Assembly (NCBI RefSeq): GCF_027857615.1
Contig: NZ_JAQIFT010000061.1
Coordinates: forward strand, 205,556 to 269,555
Direction: 5' to 3'
Source: Holtiella tumoricola
Lineage (GTDB): Bacteria; Bacillota; Clostridia; Lachnospirales; Cellulosilyticaceae
DNA length: 64,000 nucleotides
Position numbers and translations under genes: made by a program
In this document: positions 53,154 through 62,168 of the stretch, in pieces
How the letters are laid out: every line of letters starts with the position of its first letter
How positions within the stretch are numbered: position 1 is the first letter of the stretch
The notes under the pieces: generated by a model
The model's input: only the letters and a program-made list of their open reading frames with translations
Told to the model about the DNA's origin: nothing
Database searches by the model: none

Positions 53154-53185
53154 TTAAGTGAAGCACTTCTAAGGACTTCACTTAA
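53154..53185. repeat. Short perfect inverted repeat between terminators
   Basis: TTAAGTGAAG at 53154-53163 and CTTCACTTAA at 53176-53185 form a 10-bp stem with a 12-base loop. There is no T run, so it is not a typical terminator. Confidence 0.5.
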
Positions 53186-53205
53186 GAACTTAGTAGGAAA
53201 CATTA

Positions 53206-53241
53206 AAAGAACACTACATGTTTATGTAGTGTTCTTTTATA
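53206..53241. terminator. Terminator of the serine hydrolase gene
   Basis: AAAAGAACACTACAT pairs with ATGTAGTGTTCTTTT, usable on both strands. Confidence 0.82.
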
Positions 53242-53251
53242 AATTAAATCT

Positions 53252-55324
53252 TTATTTTAATTTGTAACTAAATTGTGCACCTGCTTCTCCTACAAATCCA
53301 ATCATTCCGCCTTCTGGTAAAATGATTTCATTACTTTTTGTAAGGTAAGTATTTTCTACATTCAATCCATCTTTATCATAAACCATAATTGCACTTTCTT
53401 CTGGTACTTCCACTACAATGGTTTTTCCTGCTAATGTACTTGGTATGTTAAACCATCTTGTGTATCCTTCTTCACCAATTGTACAAATGGCTTCTTTAGC
53501 ATTTGCTAAATCTTTAATTGCATCTATTGGCATATATATACCACCTTGTAGGTTCATATATTCTATACCCTCTTTTTCAAACATAGAAATATCACCTAAA
53601 TCACGCCCACCACCACTTGGAAGTTGAACCACTGCTTGTGCCTCATTTTCACTAATGATTTTATTATTACTTACATAGCCCGGTAATTCATTTGTCATAG
53701 TTAACATTCCCACTGGAGCATTTAAGTAAACTTGGCTTGAATATTTTTCATTAAGAAGGTAATAAGGCTTACCTACTCTATTTTTCCATGCATCCTCTAT
53801 TTTTTGATCAACACTTATAGCTTCAACCTTTTCTAATTGATACTCTGACACAGGTATGCTACCAAGCCCTGGAATAGTTTGTATACCTTCTACATATAAA
53901 TAATCTTTTCCATTTTCTTCTGTTACAACGCTAACTCTTACACCTGTTTCTTTACTTACAAAATCCCCATCGGTTGTATAAACAAAGCTTTGTACTGGAA
54001 CAGGCATATTATAACAAATAAGATTTAATACACCTTCGGAAGTAATCTCTACTCCATATACACCCATGCTATTGATATATATGTTATTTTGTTGTATAAG
54101 CTCTTGTGGCATTTCTATTTGCTCAGGTACCTCTACTGTAGGTGTTGGCTTAATTTCATCAATAATACCTTTTGCCTTAAGTTGTTCTAACAATATATCA
54201 GTTGCTAAAAACTGATTATAGGTACTTGCTCCACCTGATGATACAACTGCTGCTGCCATATTATACTCTGGTAGCACAATTAAGCTTGCATGATACAATA
54301 AGGTATCCCCACCTTTTACAAGCGCTTTAATGCCATATTCGTTAAATGGGTATGTATTTACATTATCCCATCCTAACCCAAATGCTAATCCAGCATTTTC
54401 TGCCTCAGCCCAGATACCTTTTTCAGCTTCATTTACTTCCATTGCATCTAAAGATACATCTAATAAGCTTTTTTCACTATCTCTCATAAATAGATTAGAA
54501 AACTTACAGAGATCTTCTGCTGTTGAATAAATGCCACCAGTCCCAATAACATTGGTACAATCCCTAGGTGTTAGTCCACCTGTCGTTGCTGTATATGTTC
54601 TTGCAAATTGTTCATCATTCACTTCATCTTGAGGTGTTTTAGTATTGTCTAATTCCATTGGAGTTGTTATATATGTATGTAGAAAACTTGTAAAGTCCAT
54701 ATTACTTACGCGTTCTACTATTATTTCTGCTAAGGTAAACCCATCATTACAATAAGTTGAATACTCTCCTGGATTAGCCTTTAAACGTTGTGTAGATAAT
54801 TGTTTTAATAAATTATCATGTGCCTCTGTGTCAAAATCATCAAGTAAAAATGCATTATTAAAAGTAGATCCCATTAAACCTGATGAATGATTAAGTAACA
54901 TTCTAACTGTAATCTCTTTATAACGTTCATCTTTCATTTTAAATTCCGGAATATAGGTTGTAACTGATTTATCTAGGTCTACTTTACCTTCTTCAACTAA
55001 TTTCATAACAGCTGCTGTAGTGAACATTTTACTTGTAGAGCCTATACCATACATAGTATTTTGATCTAATGTCCCTGTTTCAGTTTTACTATATACACCT
55101 TCTACGCCTGATAGGACAATATCACCATTATCTATCAAAGCATACTGTAAACTGGTAGTCCCTAACATAGTAGTTTGTATTTTAGCCTTAGCTTGTGCAA
55201 TCTGTTCTAGAGTATTTGTATTCTCTTGTTTGATTGCTACTACCTCCTGAGCGTGAATTGTCTGTACTGGCATTACTTGTGCTGCAAGCAATACTACTAA
55301 ACTTAATAACCACTTCTTTTTCAT
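53252..55324 (-). CDS. Secreted beta-lactamase-fold serine hydrolase
   Basis: This 690-residue protein has a signal peptide (KKWLLSLVVLLAAQVMPVQT, then IHAQE) and a class C beta-lactamase/PBP-like domain (about residues 40-390). The catalytic SxxK is in GIGSTSKMFTTAAV (about residue 97), the YxN tyrosine is in YCNDGFTLAEI (about 190), and the third motif lies near KGGDTLLYHAS (about 337). The C-terminal 300 residues are beta-rich and may bind cell wall or peptides. It could be a peptidase or esterase; drug hydrolysis is not implied by these motifs. GAGGGGATTTAT precedes the ATG. Confidence 0.85.
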   Translation of the reverse strand: MKKKWLLSLVVLLAAQVMPVQTIHAQEVVAIKQENTNTLEQIAQAKAKIQTTMLGTTSLQYALIDNGDIVLSGVEGVYSKTETGTLDQNTMYGIGSTSKMFTTAAVMKLVEEGKVDLDKSVTTYIPEFKMKDERYKEITVRMLLNHSSGLMGSTFNNAFLLDDFDTEAHDNLLKQLSTQRLKANPGEYSTYCNDGFTLAEIIVERVSNMDFTSFLHTYITTPMELDNTKTPQDEVNDEQFARTYTATTGGLTPRDCTNVIGTGGIYSTAEDLCKFSNLFMRDSEKSLLDVSLDAMEVNEAEKGIWAEAENAGLAFGLGWDNVNTYPFNEYGIKALVKGGDTLLYHASLIVLPEYNMAAAVVSSGGASTYNQFLATDILLEQLKAKGIIDEIKPTPTVEVPEQIEMPQELIQQNNIYINSMGVYGVEITSEGVLNLICYNMPVPVQSFVYTTDGDFVSKETGVRVSVVTEENGKDYLYVEGIQTIPGLGSIPVSEYQLEKVEAISVDQKIEDAWKNRVGKPYYLLNEKYSSQVYLNAPVGMLTMTNELPGYVSNNKIISENEAQAVVQLPSGGGRDLGDISMFEKEGIEYMNLQGGIYMPIDAIKDLANAKEAICTIGEEGYTRWFNIPSTLAGKTIVVEVPEESAIMVYDKDGLNVENTYLTKSNEIILPEGGMIGFVGEAGAQFSYKLK

Positions 55325-55474
55325 ATAAATCCCCTCATTTTCTTATACTATCTTCTAATTATATCTCTTATCCTTATCATAATTCATTTATCTATTGTTT
55401 ACCATATTTAGCTTCTGACTTATACACTTTTCCCTTTGAAATGTCGTTTTCAGCTTTCTAATTCTTATAATAAA

Positions 55475-55510
55475 TAAAAAATGAGGCCGTTCTAAACGAC
55501 CCCATTTTTA
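55475..55510 (-). terminator. Terminator of the parvulin gene
   Basis: AAAAATGGGGTCGTTT pairs with AAACGGCCTCATTTTTT with a G-U and mismatch; a T run follows on the minus strand. Confidence 0.75.
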
Positions 55511-55515
55511 CTTTA

Positions 55516-56571
55516 CTAATTTAATTTATCTTCAAAAATTTCTATAGTAGCTTTTTCTCTAATACCTTTAAGATATTCTTCAAATACACCATATTGCTTG
55601 TCTTGTAAAACAGTTTGCTCTGCCGCTGCTTTTACATCCTCAAATGGTGTTACAACTGGCTCACTTTGTACATCTGTAACTTTAATAAGGTGGTAACCAA
55701 ATTGTGTTTTTACTGGTGCTGATACTTCTCCTTCTTTAAGGCCTTTAGCTCCTGCTAAGAAGTCTGCATCATATTGTTGTGAGTCATAAGGAATGTAGCC
55801 TAAGCTTCCACCTTGGTCTTTTGTTCCATCAGTTCCATATGTTGAAGCAAGTTCTTCGAATGTTTTACCTTCTTCATATTCTTTTTTAACTTGTTTAGCT
55901 TCATCTTCTGTTGCAACTAAGATGTGAGCCATATTTGCTCCAGCTGCTTTTGTATATTTTGCAATGTTGTCATCATAATAAGCTTTAACTTCATCTTCAT
56001 TAGTAGTTACATCTTTTGTAACTAATTCCATTGTTTGAGCAATAATTAAGCTTTCTTTAATGAATTGGGAGTAAGTTTCTGGTGTTAAACCTTGTTGTGC
56101 TAATGCTGTTTCATATGCTTCATCTGTTGTAATACCATTAGCTTGTTTAACTTGCTCAATTTGTTCTTTTATTTCTTCATCTGTAACATTAATGCCATTT
56201 TCACCTGCTTGTTGAACAACTAATTTAGACTCAATTAAGTAATCTAAAATAAGTTTTTGTTGTTCTTTATAGTAAGCCATAGCATCTTCATTTTCTTTGA
56301 AGTTTTCTCCAAATTGCATCATAAGAAGTTGCTCAAGGTATACAAGCTCAGAATTTAAATCAGCAAGAGAGATTGTCTCACCATTAACATCGGCAACAAC
56401 AATTTTTTCTTGTTCCGCTTTTTCTTTATCTGTTTCTTCTTGAGTTTTTTCTTGTGCTGCTGCATTGGTTGTATCTTCATTTGATTTTGCTTCTGCTTGG
56501 CTACATCCTACAGCTGCTACAGTGATTGCTGCTAATCCTAAGATTGCAACGAGTTTCTTAAATTTTTTCAT
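55516..56571 (-). CDS. PrsA-like peptidyl-prolyl isomerase lipoprotein
   Basis: This 351-residue lipoprotein has the lipobox VAAVGC (Cys23), an N-terminal chaperone-like helical region (about 50-200) and a parvulin (PpiC) domain around residues 205-305, shown by ANMAHILVATEDEAKQVKKE, LASTYGTDGTKDQGGSLGYI and VSAPVKTQFGYHLIKV. It folds exported proteins at the outer face of the membrane, like PrsA in Bacillus. GGAGAATCAAG precedes the ATG. The gap to the TetR gene upstream contains a small orphan hairpin unit (56696-56774). Confidence 0.88.
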   Translation of the reverse strand: MKKFKKLVAILGLAAITVAAVGCSQAEAKSNEDTTNAAAQEKTQEETDKEKAEQEKIVVADVNGETISLADLNSELVYLEQLLMMQFGENFKENEDAMAYYKEQQKLILDYLIESKLVVQQAGENGINVTDEEIKEQIEQVKQANGITTDEAYETALAQQGLTPETYSQFIKESLIIAQTMELVTKDVTTNEDEVKAYYDDNIAKYTKAAGANMAHILVATEDEAKQVKKEYEEGKTFEELASTYGTDGTKDQGGSLGYIPYDSQQYDADFLAGAKGLKEGEVSAPVKTQFGYHLIKVTDVQSEPVVTPFEDVKAAAEQTVLQDKQYGVFEEYLKGIREKATIEIFEDKLN

Positions 56572-56695
56572 CTTGATTCTCCCTACGTATTTTTAATTAT
56601 TCTTATTATAACTTAAAAATCTTAACAACATTTAAATAAAATATATATACTTTATGATGATACTATCTATGATACTTGTTTTTTTCTAATTATGC

Positions 56696-56774
56696 TATAC
56701 TATTTTAACAATAAATAAAAACTGTTTCAATCAAAACATGGCTCCTACTCCTTGTTTAGTTGAAACAGTTTTTG
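56696..56774 (+). ncRNA. Candidate short orphan transcript (~65 nt) with its own promoter and terminator
   Basis: A TG-extended -10, TGCTATACT (TATACT at 56696-56701), stands about seven bases before the expected start. AAACTGTTTCAA (56719-56730) pairs with TTGAAACAGTTT (56760-56771), then TTTTTG. Together these outline a plus-strand RNA of about 65 nt ending at a terminator, with no ORF. The neighbouring genes run away from it (PrsA) or begin 187 bp further on (TetR), so it is not their terminator. The -35 match (TTGTTT) is at poor spacing. The remainder of the 56572-56960 gap shows nothing else besides the tetR promoter. Confidence 0.4.
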
Positions 56775-56900
56775 TTATGTGCTTATTGTATGTGCTCTCT
56801 TAGTATGTCATTTATTAACCTTATTCTATTCATTTATTCTCTTAAGCTAATTTAATAAACTAGAGCTGAATTTATATTTCTTAAATCTATACAAAAGCTA

Positions 56901-56929
56901 TTGACTATAGCGTATTAATATTTTATTAT
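56901..56929 (+). promoter_or_regulatory. Sigma-A-type promoter of the tetR gene
   Basis: TTGACT (56901-56906) and TATTAT (56924-56929) are 17 bp apart. The operator starts at the next base, so the repressor would cover the start point. Confidence 0.7.
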
Positions 56930-56944
56930 ATGAACATAGTTCAT
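56930..56944. promoter_or_regulatory. TetR operator upstream of tetR
   Basis: ATGAACATAGTTCAT is a 15-bp perfect palindrome directly downstream of the -10 element, 16 bases before the tetR ATG. Confidence 0.75.
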
Positions 56945-56960
56945 TTAGAGAGGTGAAAAT

Positions 56961-57527
56961 ATGTCACGTACTATTAATAACCCAAGGGAATTAATTTTGT
57001 CTACCTCTTCTAATATCGCACACGAAGAAGGGCTATCTGCTGTTAATATGCGTCGAGTGGCCAAAGAATGTGATATTGCATTAGGTACGATTTATAATTA
57101 TTTTCCAAATAAGATGGATCTCATCGTTGCTATTATTGAAGATTTTTGGAATAATTGTTTTAAAGAGTTTCACCATGCTTATGATCCTAATCTAGACTTT
57201 TTTAAACAGCTTGAAGTTCTTTATTTCTATATGTTTAATTATCTAGAACAATTTAGAAGTTCTTGGTTAAAAGAATTAGCTAATCTTACTGATCTAAATA
57301 AACAGTATGGAAAGGAACGAGAACTTGCTTATATGAGGCATTTTTTACAAGTTTTTGAGGAACTTTTAGAAACACATCGCCTACAATTTGAACCTAATAT
57401 TTATGAATCCTTAGGCAAACATCAAATTGTAGACTTTATTCTCTCGAATTTTTTAATAATGCTTAAAAAACGTCAACGTGACTATCAATACTTTGATCTT
57501 ATTTTAAAAAAACTTTTACTGCCTTAA
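56961..57527 (+). CDS. TetR-family transcriptional regulator
   Basis: This 188-residue regulator has the TetR HTH at residues 14-56 (LSAVNMRRVAKECDIALGTI, then YNYFPNKMDLIVAIIEDF) and a variable helical ligand domain afterwards. It is probably autoregulated, because a palindrome ATGAACATAGTTCAT overlaps its own start region and the same element sits before the downstream membrane protein. AGAGAGGTGAAAAT precedes the ATG. A terminator overlaps its stop, so the downstream gene has a separate promoter under the same operator. Confidence 0.88.
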   Translation: MSRTINNPRELILSTSSNIAHEEGLSAVNMRRVAKECDIALGTIYNYFPNKMDLIVAIIEDFWNNCFKEFHHAYDPNLDFFKQLEVLYFYMFNYLEQFRSSWLKELANLTDLNKQYGKERELAYMRHFLQVFEELLETHRLQFEPNIYESLGKHQIVDFILSNFLIMLKKRQRDYQYFDLILKKLLLP

Positions 57528-57554
57528 TCATATCTTTTATAGATATGATTTTTT
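57524..57554 (+). terminator. Terminator overlapping the tetR stop
   Basis: AATCATATCT pairs with AGATATGATT around a five-base loop, followed by TTTTT. The 5' arm includes the last bases of the tetR gene. Confidence 0.75.
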
Positions 57555-57565
57555 CAGCCATCTAA

Positions 57566-57580
57566 ATGAACATCGTTCAA
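57566..57580. promoter_or_regulatory. TetR operator upstream of the 7-TM gene
   Basis: ATGAACATCGTTCAA repeats the tetR operator with two changes (13 of 15 match), 18 bases before the ATG of the membrane protein. Confidence 0.7.
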
Positions 57581-57597
57581 AACAAGGAGGATTTTTT

Positions 57598-58263
57598 ATG
57601 CAAGCTATTATGGAAACATTATTTGATGTGGTTTATTTATCAACAGTTATTATTTGGGGACTACAAATGATTTTAAAAGGGAAAAATACATATGTAAAAT
57701 TATTTGGTTATATGTCTGTCTTACTTGGATTTGGTGATGCATTCCATCTCATTCCTAGAGCATACGGCCTACTTACTATAGGTCTTGAGGCTAATGCTAC
57801 TGCCCTTGGAATTGGTAAGTTTATTACTTCTATCACAATGACTATCTTCTACGTTGTACTTTATAAGATCTGGCAAGTACGATTTAATAAGACAAAAGAA
57901 GAAACTAAAGTTCTTACTACCAGTATTTATACTTTAGCACTCATTCGTATTATTCTTTGTTTCTTCCCTGCTAATGATTGGCTTAACTATAATGCTCCTA
58001 TCTCTTGGGGTATCTATCGTAATATTCCTTTTGCTATCATGGGAATTATTATGATTGTTATTATGTATCAAGAAGCTCGTAAACATCAAGATAAAGACTA
58101 TATCTACATGGCTATCGCAGTATTTCTTTCATTCTTCTTCTATGTTCCAGTTGTTCTTTGGGGCACAACTATTAGAATCGTAGGTATGCTTATGATTCCT
58201 AAAACATTAGCTTATGTATGGATTGTATTAATTGGATATAAAGACTTTAGACGTAGTAAATAA
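57598..58263 (+). CDS. Seven-transmembrane protein of unknown function, TetR-controlled
   Basis: This 221-residue protein has about seven membrane helices: 11-30, 33-58, 70-95, 103-123, 138-158, 165-190 and 195-215. The C-terminal tail is short and basic (DFRRSK). GFGDAFHLIPRAYGLL between helices two and three is a distinctive loop with His and Arg. I do not recognise a characterised family. Immediate control by the TetR regulator is supported by the shared palindrome. It may take part in detecting or exporting a small hydrophobic compound, which is inference only. CAAGGAGG precedes the ATG. Confidence 0.75.
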   Translation: MQAIMETLFDVVYLSTVIIWGLQMILKGKNTYVKLFGYMSVLLGFGDAFHLIPRAYGLLTIGLEANATALGIGKFITSITMTIFYVVLYKIWQVRFNKTKEETKVLTTSIYTLALIRIILCFFPANDWLNYNAPISWGIYRNIPFAIMGIIMIVIMYQEARKHQDKDYIYMAIAVFLSFFFYVPVVLWGTTIRIVGMLMIPKTLAYVWIVLIGYKDFRRSK

Positions 58264-58269
58264 CTACCT

Positions 58270-58312
58270 AAAGAAAGAGGTGTTGCATGAATGCAATACC
58301 TCTTTTCTATTA
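58270..58312. terminator. Bidirectional terminator (7-TM gene / DUF2871)
   Basis: AAAGAGGTGTTGCAT pairs with ATGCAATACCTCTTT between convergent genes. Confidence 0.8.
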
Positions 58313-58714
58313 TTAATTATCTTTAATTGCTTTTCCTAATAAAATCATAAACCAAATTAAAGCACCACCCATAAGAGCATGTGCAAGCCCAGCCATATGG
58401 CTTAGTCCAGCCATATCTAGCCCTTTAACTTCTAAAATACCTCTTACTAGCATAGTTACAATAACTGCTACGAATGAAATATTATAGAATATAAACCATA
58501 CTTTACTTTGTTTTAGCCCATTTATATTGAAGTTTTTTTCAAGTAATAATACAATCATAAAAAAGATAAATCCTAATACGATTACATGAGTATGTAAACC
58601 TCTTAATACAGTTTGCCCTTCAAATCCTAGCATTTTAGTAAATTCTCTATAGAATACACCTAAACCTAATCCTAAAACCAGATAAATAAACGCTGTATTA
58701 TAATACTTTTTCAT
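58313..58714 (-). CDS. DUF2871 family membrane protein
   Basis: This 133-residue protein has four membrane segments and the DUF2871 pattern: YLVLGLGLGVFYREFTKMLG, GLHTHVIVLGFIFFMIVLLL (with a conserved His pair), and AGLSHMAGLAHALMGGALIW. The histidines in membrane positions suggest metal or heme contact, but the family is uncharacterised. It converges on the 7-TM gene; AGAGGTGG lies before the ATG. Confidence 0.82.
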   Translation of the reverse strand: MKKYYNTAFIYLVLGLGLGVFYREFTKMLGFEGQTVLRGLHTHVIVLGFIFFMIVLLLEKNFNINGLKQSKVWFIFYNISFVAVIVTMLVRGILEVKGLDMAGLSHMAGLAHALMGGALIWFMILLGKAIKDN

Positions 58715-58879
58715 TTTCCACCTCTAATTTAATAATAATTATTATTTTTTACCAAGATATATTATATCATTATTCATACAAAATACTAGTGTAAAATAAA
58801 CGTAATATTACAATGCGTATAATTAAACTCCTCCTTCAATATATATAATATCAATTCTATTTCTGTAAAGAGGTGTCCT

Positions 58880-60094
58880 ATGAAAAAAGTTAGTGTCATT
58901 CTGTTATTTTGTTTTTTCTTAACAACTCCTTTATTTGCTGCTAATATAATGTCTACTAATCCATTGGGTAAGCTCTCACAATCCAATGTTGAATTAGATT
59001 TTAATGGTGAAAAAGTTTCTACCTATACAGCATTTAAATCTGATTATGTCCCTGTTTCTTCATTACGCTCTATAGGATTTCCCATTGATTATGATATCAC
59101 CTCTGGTAAAGTCGTTATCAATAGTCCTTCTCTAATTTCTTCACCTACTTCCCAAGCTCTTTCCTTTAAAAATAACTCTTTTGCTCTTTATGAATCCGAC
59201 GTATGGATTGGCGATTTTAAAACCCATGCTATTGTATCCGAAGATAATGTTCTTATTCCTATAGGTGCTCTACGCCAGCTTTATCATATAGATATTACTG
59301 ATACTACTTACCACATGACCCCAAAAGAACCTCTACATATTATTGCTAACTCTAATACTATTACCAACAATCTTCCCACACCTATCACTGTATCCCTCAT
59401 TGATTTATATTGGGATAATGGTTTTATTATGCAACCTAGTAACTATGACCTCTCTCCTCTAGAAACACGTTCTCGTACAATGAATGTATTACATGATAAT
59501 AAAAAGTATATTACTACTATTATTAAGCAAGCTACTGGTCGAGAACTCAATTATAATAATGGAAGTATGTTTGGCCAAACAAATGACTTACTCTTTGACT
59601 ATTATACTAAGCTAAAATATTTAGATTTATCTTCTTTGGGTGATCCTATTGATTTTGATACATTGATATGGGCTGAATCTACCATAAATTCTAAGAATAT
59701 GTCTAGTAAGACTAAGTACCTCGTTTGGACCAATATAGATTTACAACGAACATTTATTTTTGAAGGTAGTACTGGAAATTGGAAGTTAAAAAAATACTTC
59801 CTCTGCTCAACGGGCAAGAGTTCTTCTCCAACACCAAAAGGATCTTATGAACTCACTAGAAAAGTTCCTTACTTTGGCGTTGAAAAAGGATATCGTTGTA
59901 AGAATGCATTCGGTTTTATAGGTACGACTTATCTCTATCATTCTGTAATGTTTGATAAAACAGGTTCTTATCTTCTTCAAGGTAAAGGTGAACTTGGAGC
60001 ACGTGCCTCTGCTGGTTGCATACGTCTCTCTGTTGAAAATAGTGAATGGTTCTATAGTAATATGTTAAGCGGTACTAAGGTATTTATAGATTAA
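58880..60094 (+). CDS. L,D-transpeptidase (YkuD) with N-terminal copper-amine-oxidase-like domain
   Basis: This 404-residue secreted protein has a signal peptide (VSVILLFCFFLTTPLFAA), a copper-amine-oxidase N-domain-like region (about 35-150, with YVPVSSLRSIGFPIDYD and VLIPIGALRQLYHID), and a C-terminal YkuD domain (about 275-404). The catalytic cysteine is in ARASAGCIRLSVENSEWFY (Cys about 378), and His lies in YHSVMFDKTG. It cross-links or modifies peptidoglycan by forming 3-3 bonds or attaching proteins. AGAGGTGTCCT precedes the ATG. It is a single-gene unit. Confidence 0.9.
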   Translation: MKKVSVILLFCFFLTTPLFAANIMSTNPLGKLSQSNVELDFNGEKVSTYTAFKSDYVPVSSLRSIGFPIDYDITSGKVVINSPSLISSPTSQALSFKNNSFALYESDVWIGDFKTHAIVSEDNVLIPIGALRQLYHIDITDTTYHMTPKEPLHIIANSNTITNNLPTPITVSLIDLYWDNGFIMQPSNYDLSPLETRSRTMNVLHDNKKYITTIIKQATGRELNYNNGSMFGQTNDLLFDYYTKLKYLDLSSLGDPIDFDTLIWAESTINSKNMSSKTKYLVWTNIDLQRTFIFEGSTGNWKLKKYFLCSTGKSSSPTPKGSYELTRKVPYFGVEKGYRCKNAFGFIGTTYLYHSVMFDKTGSYLLQGKGELGARASAGCIRLSVENSEWFYSNMLSGTKVFID

Positions 60095-60128
60095 TAAAAA
60101 AAGCTCACATTAAATGTGAGCTTTTTAT
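60095..60128. terminator. Bidirectional terminator (L,D-transpeptidase / YgiQ)
   Basis: AAAAAAGCTCACATT pairs with AATGTGAGCTTTTT between convergent genes. Confidence 0.85.
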
Positions 60129-60143
60129 TAATTTCTATTAAAT

Positions 60144-62168
60144 CTAACGTTTTTTAGACGGTCTACTTGAAGTTTTACTACTACTTCTATTCGTATTGGT
60201 ATTTACTGTTTTACCTTTTTGATGACCTTGTGATTTACCACTTGTTTGTTTTCTTGAACCACTATTATTTCTTGATGATTTTTGGCCTCTATTATTGCCT
60301 TGAGCTTGACCTCTATCATCATTTCTTCCTTGACCTTGTCCTTTGCTATGCCCACCTCTACCAAAGCGGTCTTCGCGTGGTCTAATTAAACATTTTGGCC
60401 CATATCCAATAAGATCTAATCTTCCTGCTTTAACAAGTGCCGCATATACGATATCGTACTTCTTAGGATTGCTAAATTGAAGGAGTGCACGTTGCATTGC
60501 TTTTTCTTCTTTAGTACGTGGAATATATACCTCTTCCATTGTCATAGGATCTAATCCTGTATAGAACATAGTGGTTGAAAGTGTCCCTGGTGTAGGATAA
60601 AAATCTTGTACTTGTTCTGGTTGGTAATGGATATCTCTTAGATATTCTGCCAGTTCAATAGCTGTATCTAATGTACTACCTGGATGGCTAGACATAAGGT
60701 ATGGAATAATATATTGTTTCTTACCAAGTTGTTCATTAATCTTGAAGAACTTTTCTCTAAAACGGTCATAAGTTTTACCTGCTGGTTTACCCATGTATTT
60801 TAGAACTTTGGCTGAAATGTGCTCTGGCGCAACTTTAAGCTGTCCACTTACATGATGCTCAATAAGTTCTCTAAAGAATGTGTCATCCTTATCTGCCATA
60901 ATGTAGTCATAGCGTAATCCTGAACGTACAAATACTTTTTTAACCTTAGGAATTTCACGCATTTTTCTAAGTACGCCTAAATATTCTTTATGATCTACAT
61001 CCATGTTCTTACATAAAGTTGGAGCTAAACATTCTTTATGCTTACATACACCAGCCTTAAGTTGCTTTGAACAAGCTGGTCCCCTAAAGTTAGCTGTAGG
61101 ACCACCTACGTCATGAATATATCCTTTGAAGTCTGGTAAGTTTGTCATTTCTTCAGCTTCTTGTAAAATAGATTCTTCACTTCTACTTTGTACAATACGT
61201 CCTTGGTGGAATGTTAAGGCACAGAAATGGCAACTTCCAAAACATCCTCTAGAACTTACAATACTAAACTTAACTTCTTCTATAGCTGGAATACCACCAT
61301 CTTTTTCATAAATTGGATGATAAGTCTTCATATAAGGTAAAGCATATACTTTGTCCAGTTCTTCTCTTGTTAAAGGCATTGCTGGTTTATTTTGTACTAA
61401 ATACTTATTGCCATGTTGTTGAATGATTGTTTTACCTGTAATAGGATCTTGTTCTTGATACTGTACTTTAAAGGCTTGTGCATACTTAATCTTATCTTCA
61501 CTAACTTCTTTAAAAGAAGGAATCTCTACATAATCATACACATATTCTTTATCATCTACTAAGAAACATGTCCCATTAATAAAGGAAATATATTTTGCAC
61601 GTAAGCCATCATTTAAAGCATTCGCTACTTCAACAATTTGGTTTTCACTCATACCATAAACAAGTAAATCAGCTCCACTATCTACTAAAATAGATTTACG
61701 TACGCTATTACTCCAGTAATCATAATGTGCAAAACGTCTAAGGCTCGCCTCAATACCACCAATTACAATATCTACATCTCTATAAGCTTCTCTAATCTTA
61801 TTACAATATACTATTGTAGAACGGTCTGGTCTAAGCCCCATTTTCCCACCTGGTGAATAAAGATCCTTATCTCTCATCCTCTTAGAAACAGAGTAATGAT
61901 TAACCATAGGATCCATATTTCCACCATTAACTAGGAAAGCAAGTCTTGGCTTCCCAAGCTTCATAAAATCATCTGTTGTTTTCCAATCTGGTTGAGCAAT
62001 AATCCCAACCTTATAACCTGCTGACTCTAACACACGAGATATAATAGCTGTTCCAAAACTATGATGATCTACATAAGCATCTGCTGTTACAAGTACAAAG
62101 TCACATTGATCCCAACCACGCTCTATCATATCTTCTTTACATATTGGCAAAAAGTTTTTTTCGCTCAT
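60144..62168 (-). CDS. YgiQ family radical SAM protein
   Basis: This 674-residue protein is a B12-binding-like plus radical-SAM enzyme of the YgiQ type. The N-terminal part (VTADAYVDHHSFGTAIISRV) precedes the SAM cluster motif SSRGCFGSCHFCALTFHQGR (CxxxCxxC, about residues 307-316) and KVAPEHISAKVLKYMGKP. The last 70 residues (from about 605) are a low-complexity tail rich in Gly, Arg, Ser, Gln and Lys, likely disordered and RNA- or protein-binding. The substrate is not established for this family. AGAGGAAATATAAACTTT precedes the ATG. Confidence 0.9.
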   Translation of the reverse strand: MSEKNFLPICKEDMIERGWDQCDFVLVTADAYVDHHSFGTAIISRVLESAGYKVGIIAQPDWKTTDDFMKLGKPRLAFLVNGGNMDPMVNHYSVSKRMRDKDLYSPGGKMGLRPDRSTIVYCNKIREAYRDVDIVIGGIEASLRRFAHYDYWSNSVRKSILVDSGADLLVYGMSENQIVEVANALNDGLRAKYISFINGTCFLVDDKEYVYDYVEIPSFKEVSEDKIKYAQAFKVQYQEQDPITGKTIIQQHGNKYLVQNKPAMPLTREELDKVYALPYMKTYHPIYEKDGGIPAIEEVKFSIVSSRGCFGSCHFCALTFHQGRIVQSRSEESILQEAEEMTNLPDFKGYIHDVGGPTANFRGPACSKQLKAGVCKHKECLAPTLCKNMDVDHKEYLGVLRKMREIPKVKKVFVRSGLRYDYIMADKDDTFFRELIEHHVSGQLKVAPEHISAKVLKYMGKPAGKTYDRFREKFFKINEQLGKKQYIIPYLMSSHPGSTLDTAIELAEYLRDIHYQPEQVQDFYPTPGTLSTTMFYTGLDPMTMEEVYIPRTKEEKAMQRALLQFSNPKKYDIVYAALVKAGRLDLIGYGPKCLIRPREDRFGRGGHSKGQGQGRNDDRGQAQGNNRGQKSSRNNSGSRKQTSGKSQGHQKGKTVNTNTNRSSSKTSSRPSKKR

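Noticed and set aside
53252..55324. Acquired antibiotic-resistance beta-lactamase
   Set aside because: The protein has the fold and SxxK motif, but its size and C-terminal domains match surface serine hydrolases, and no mobile context is present.
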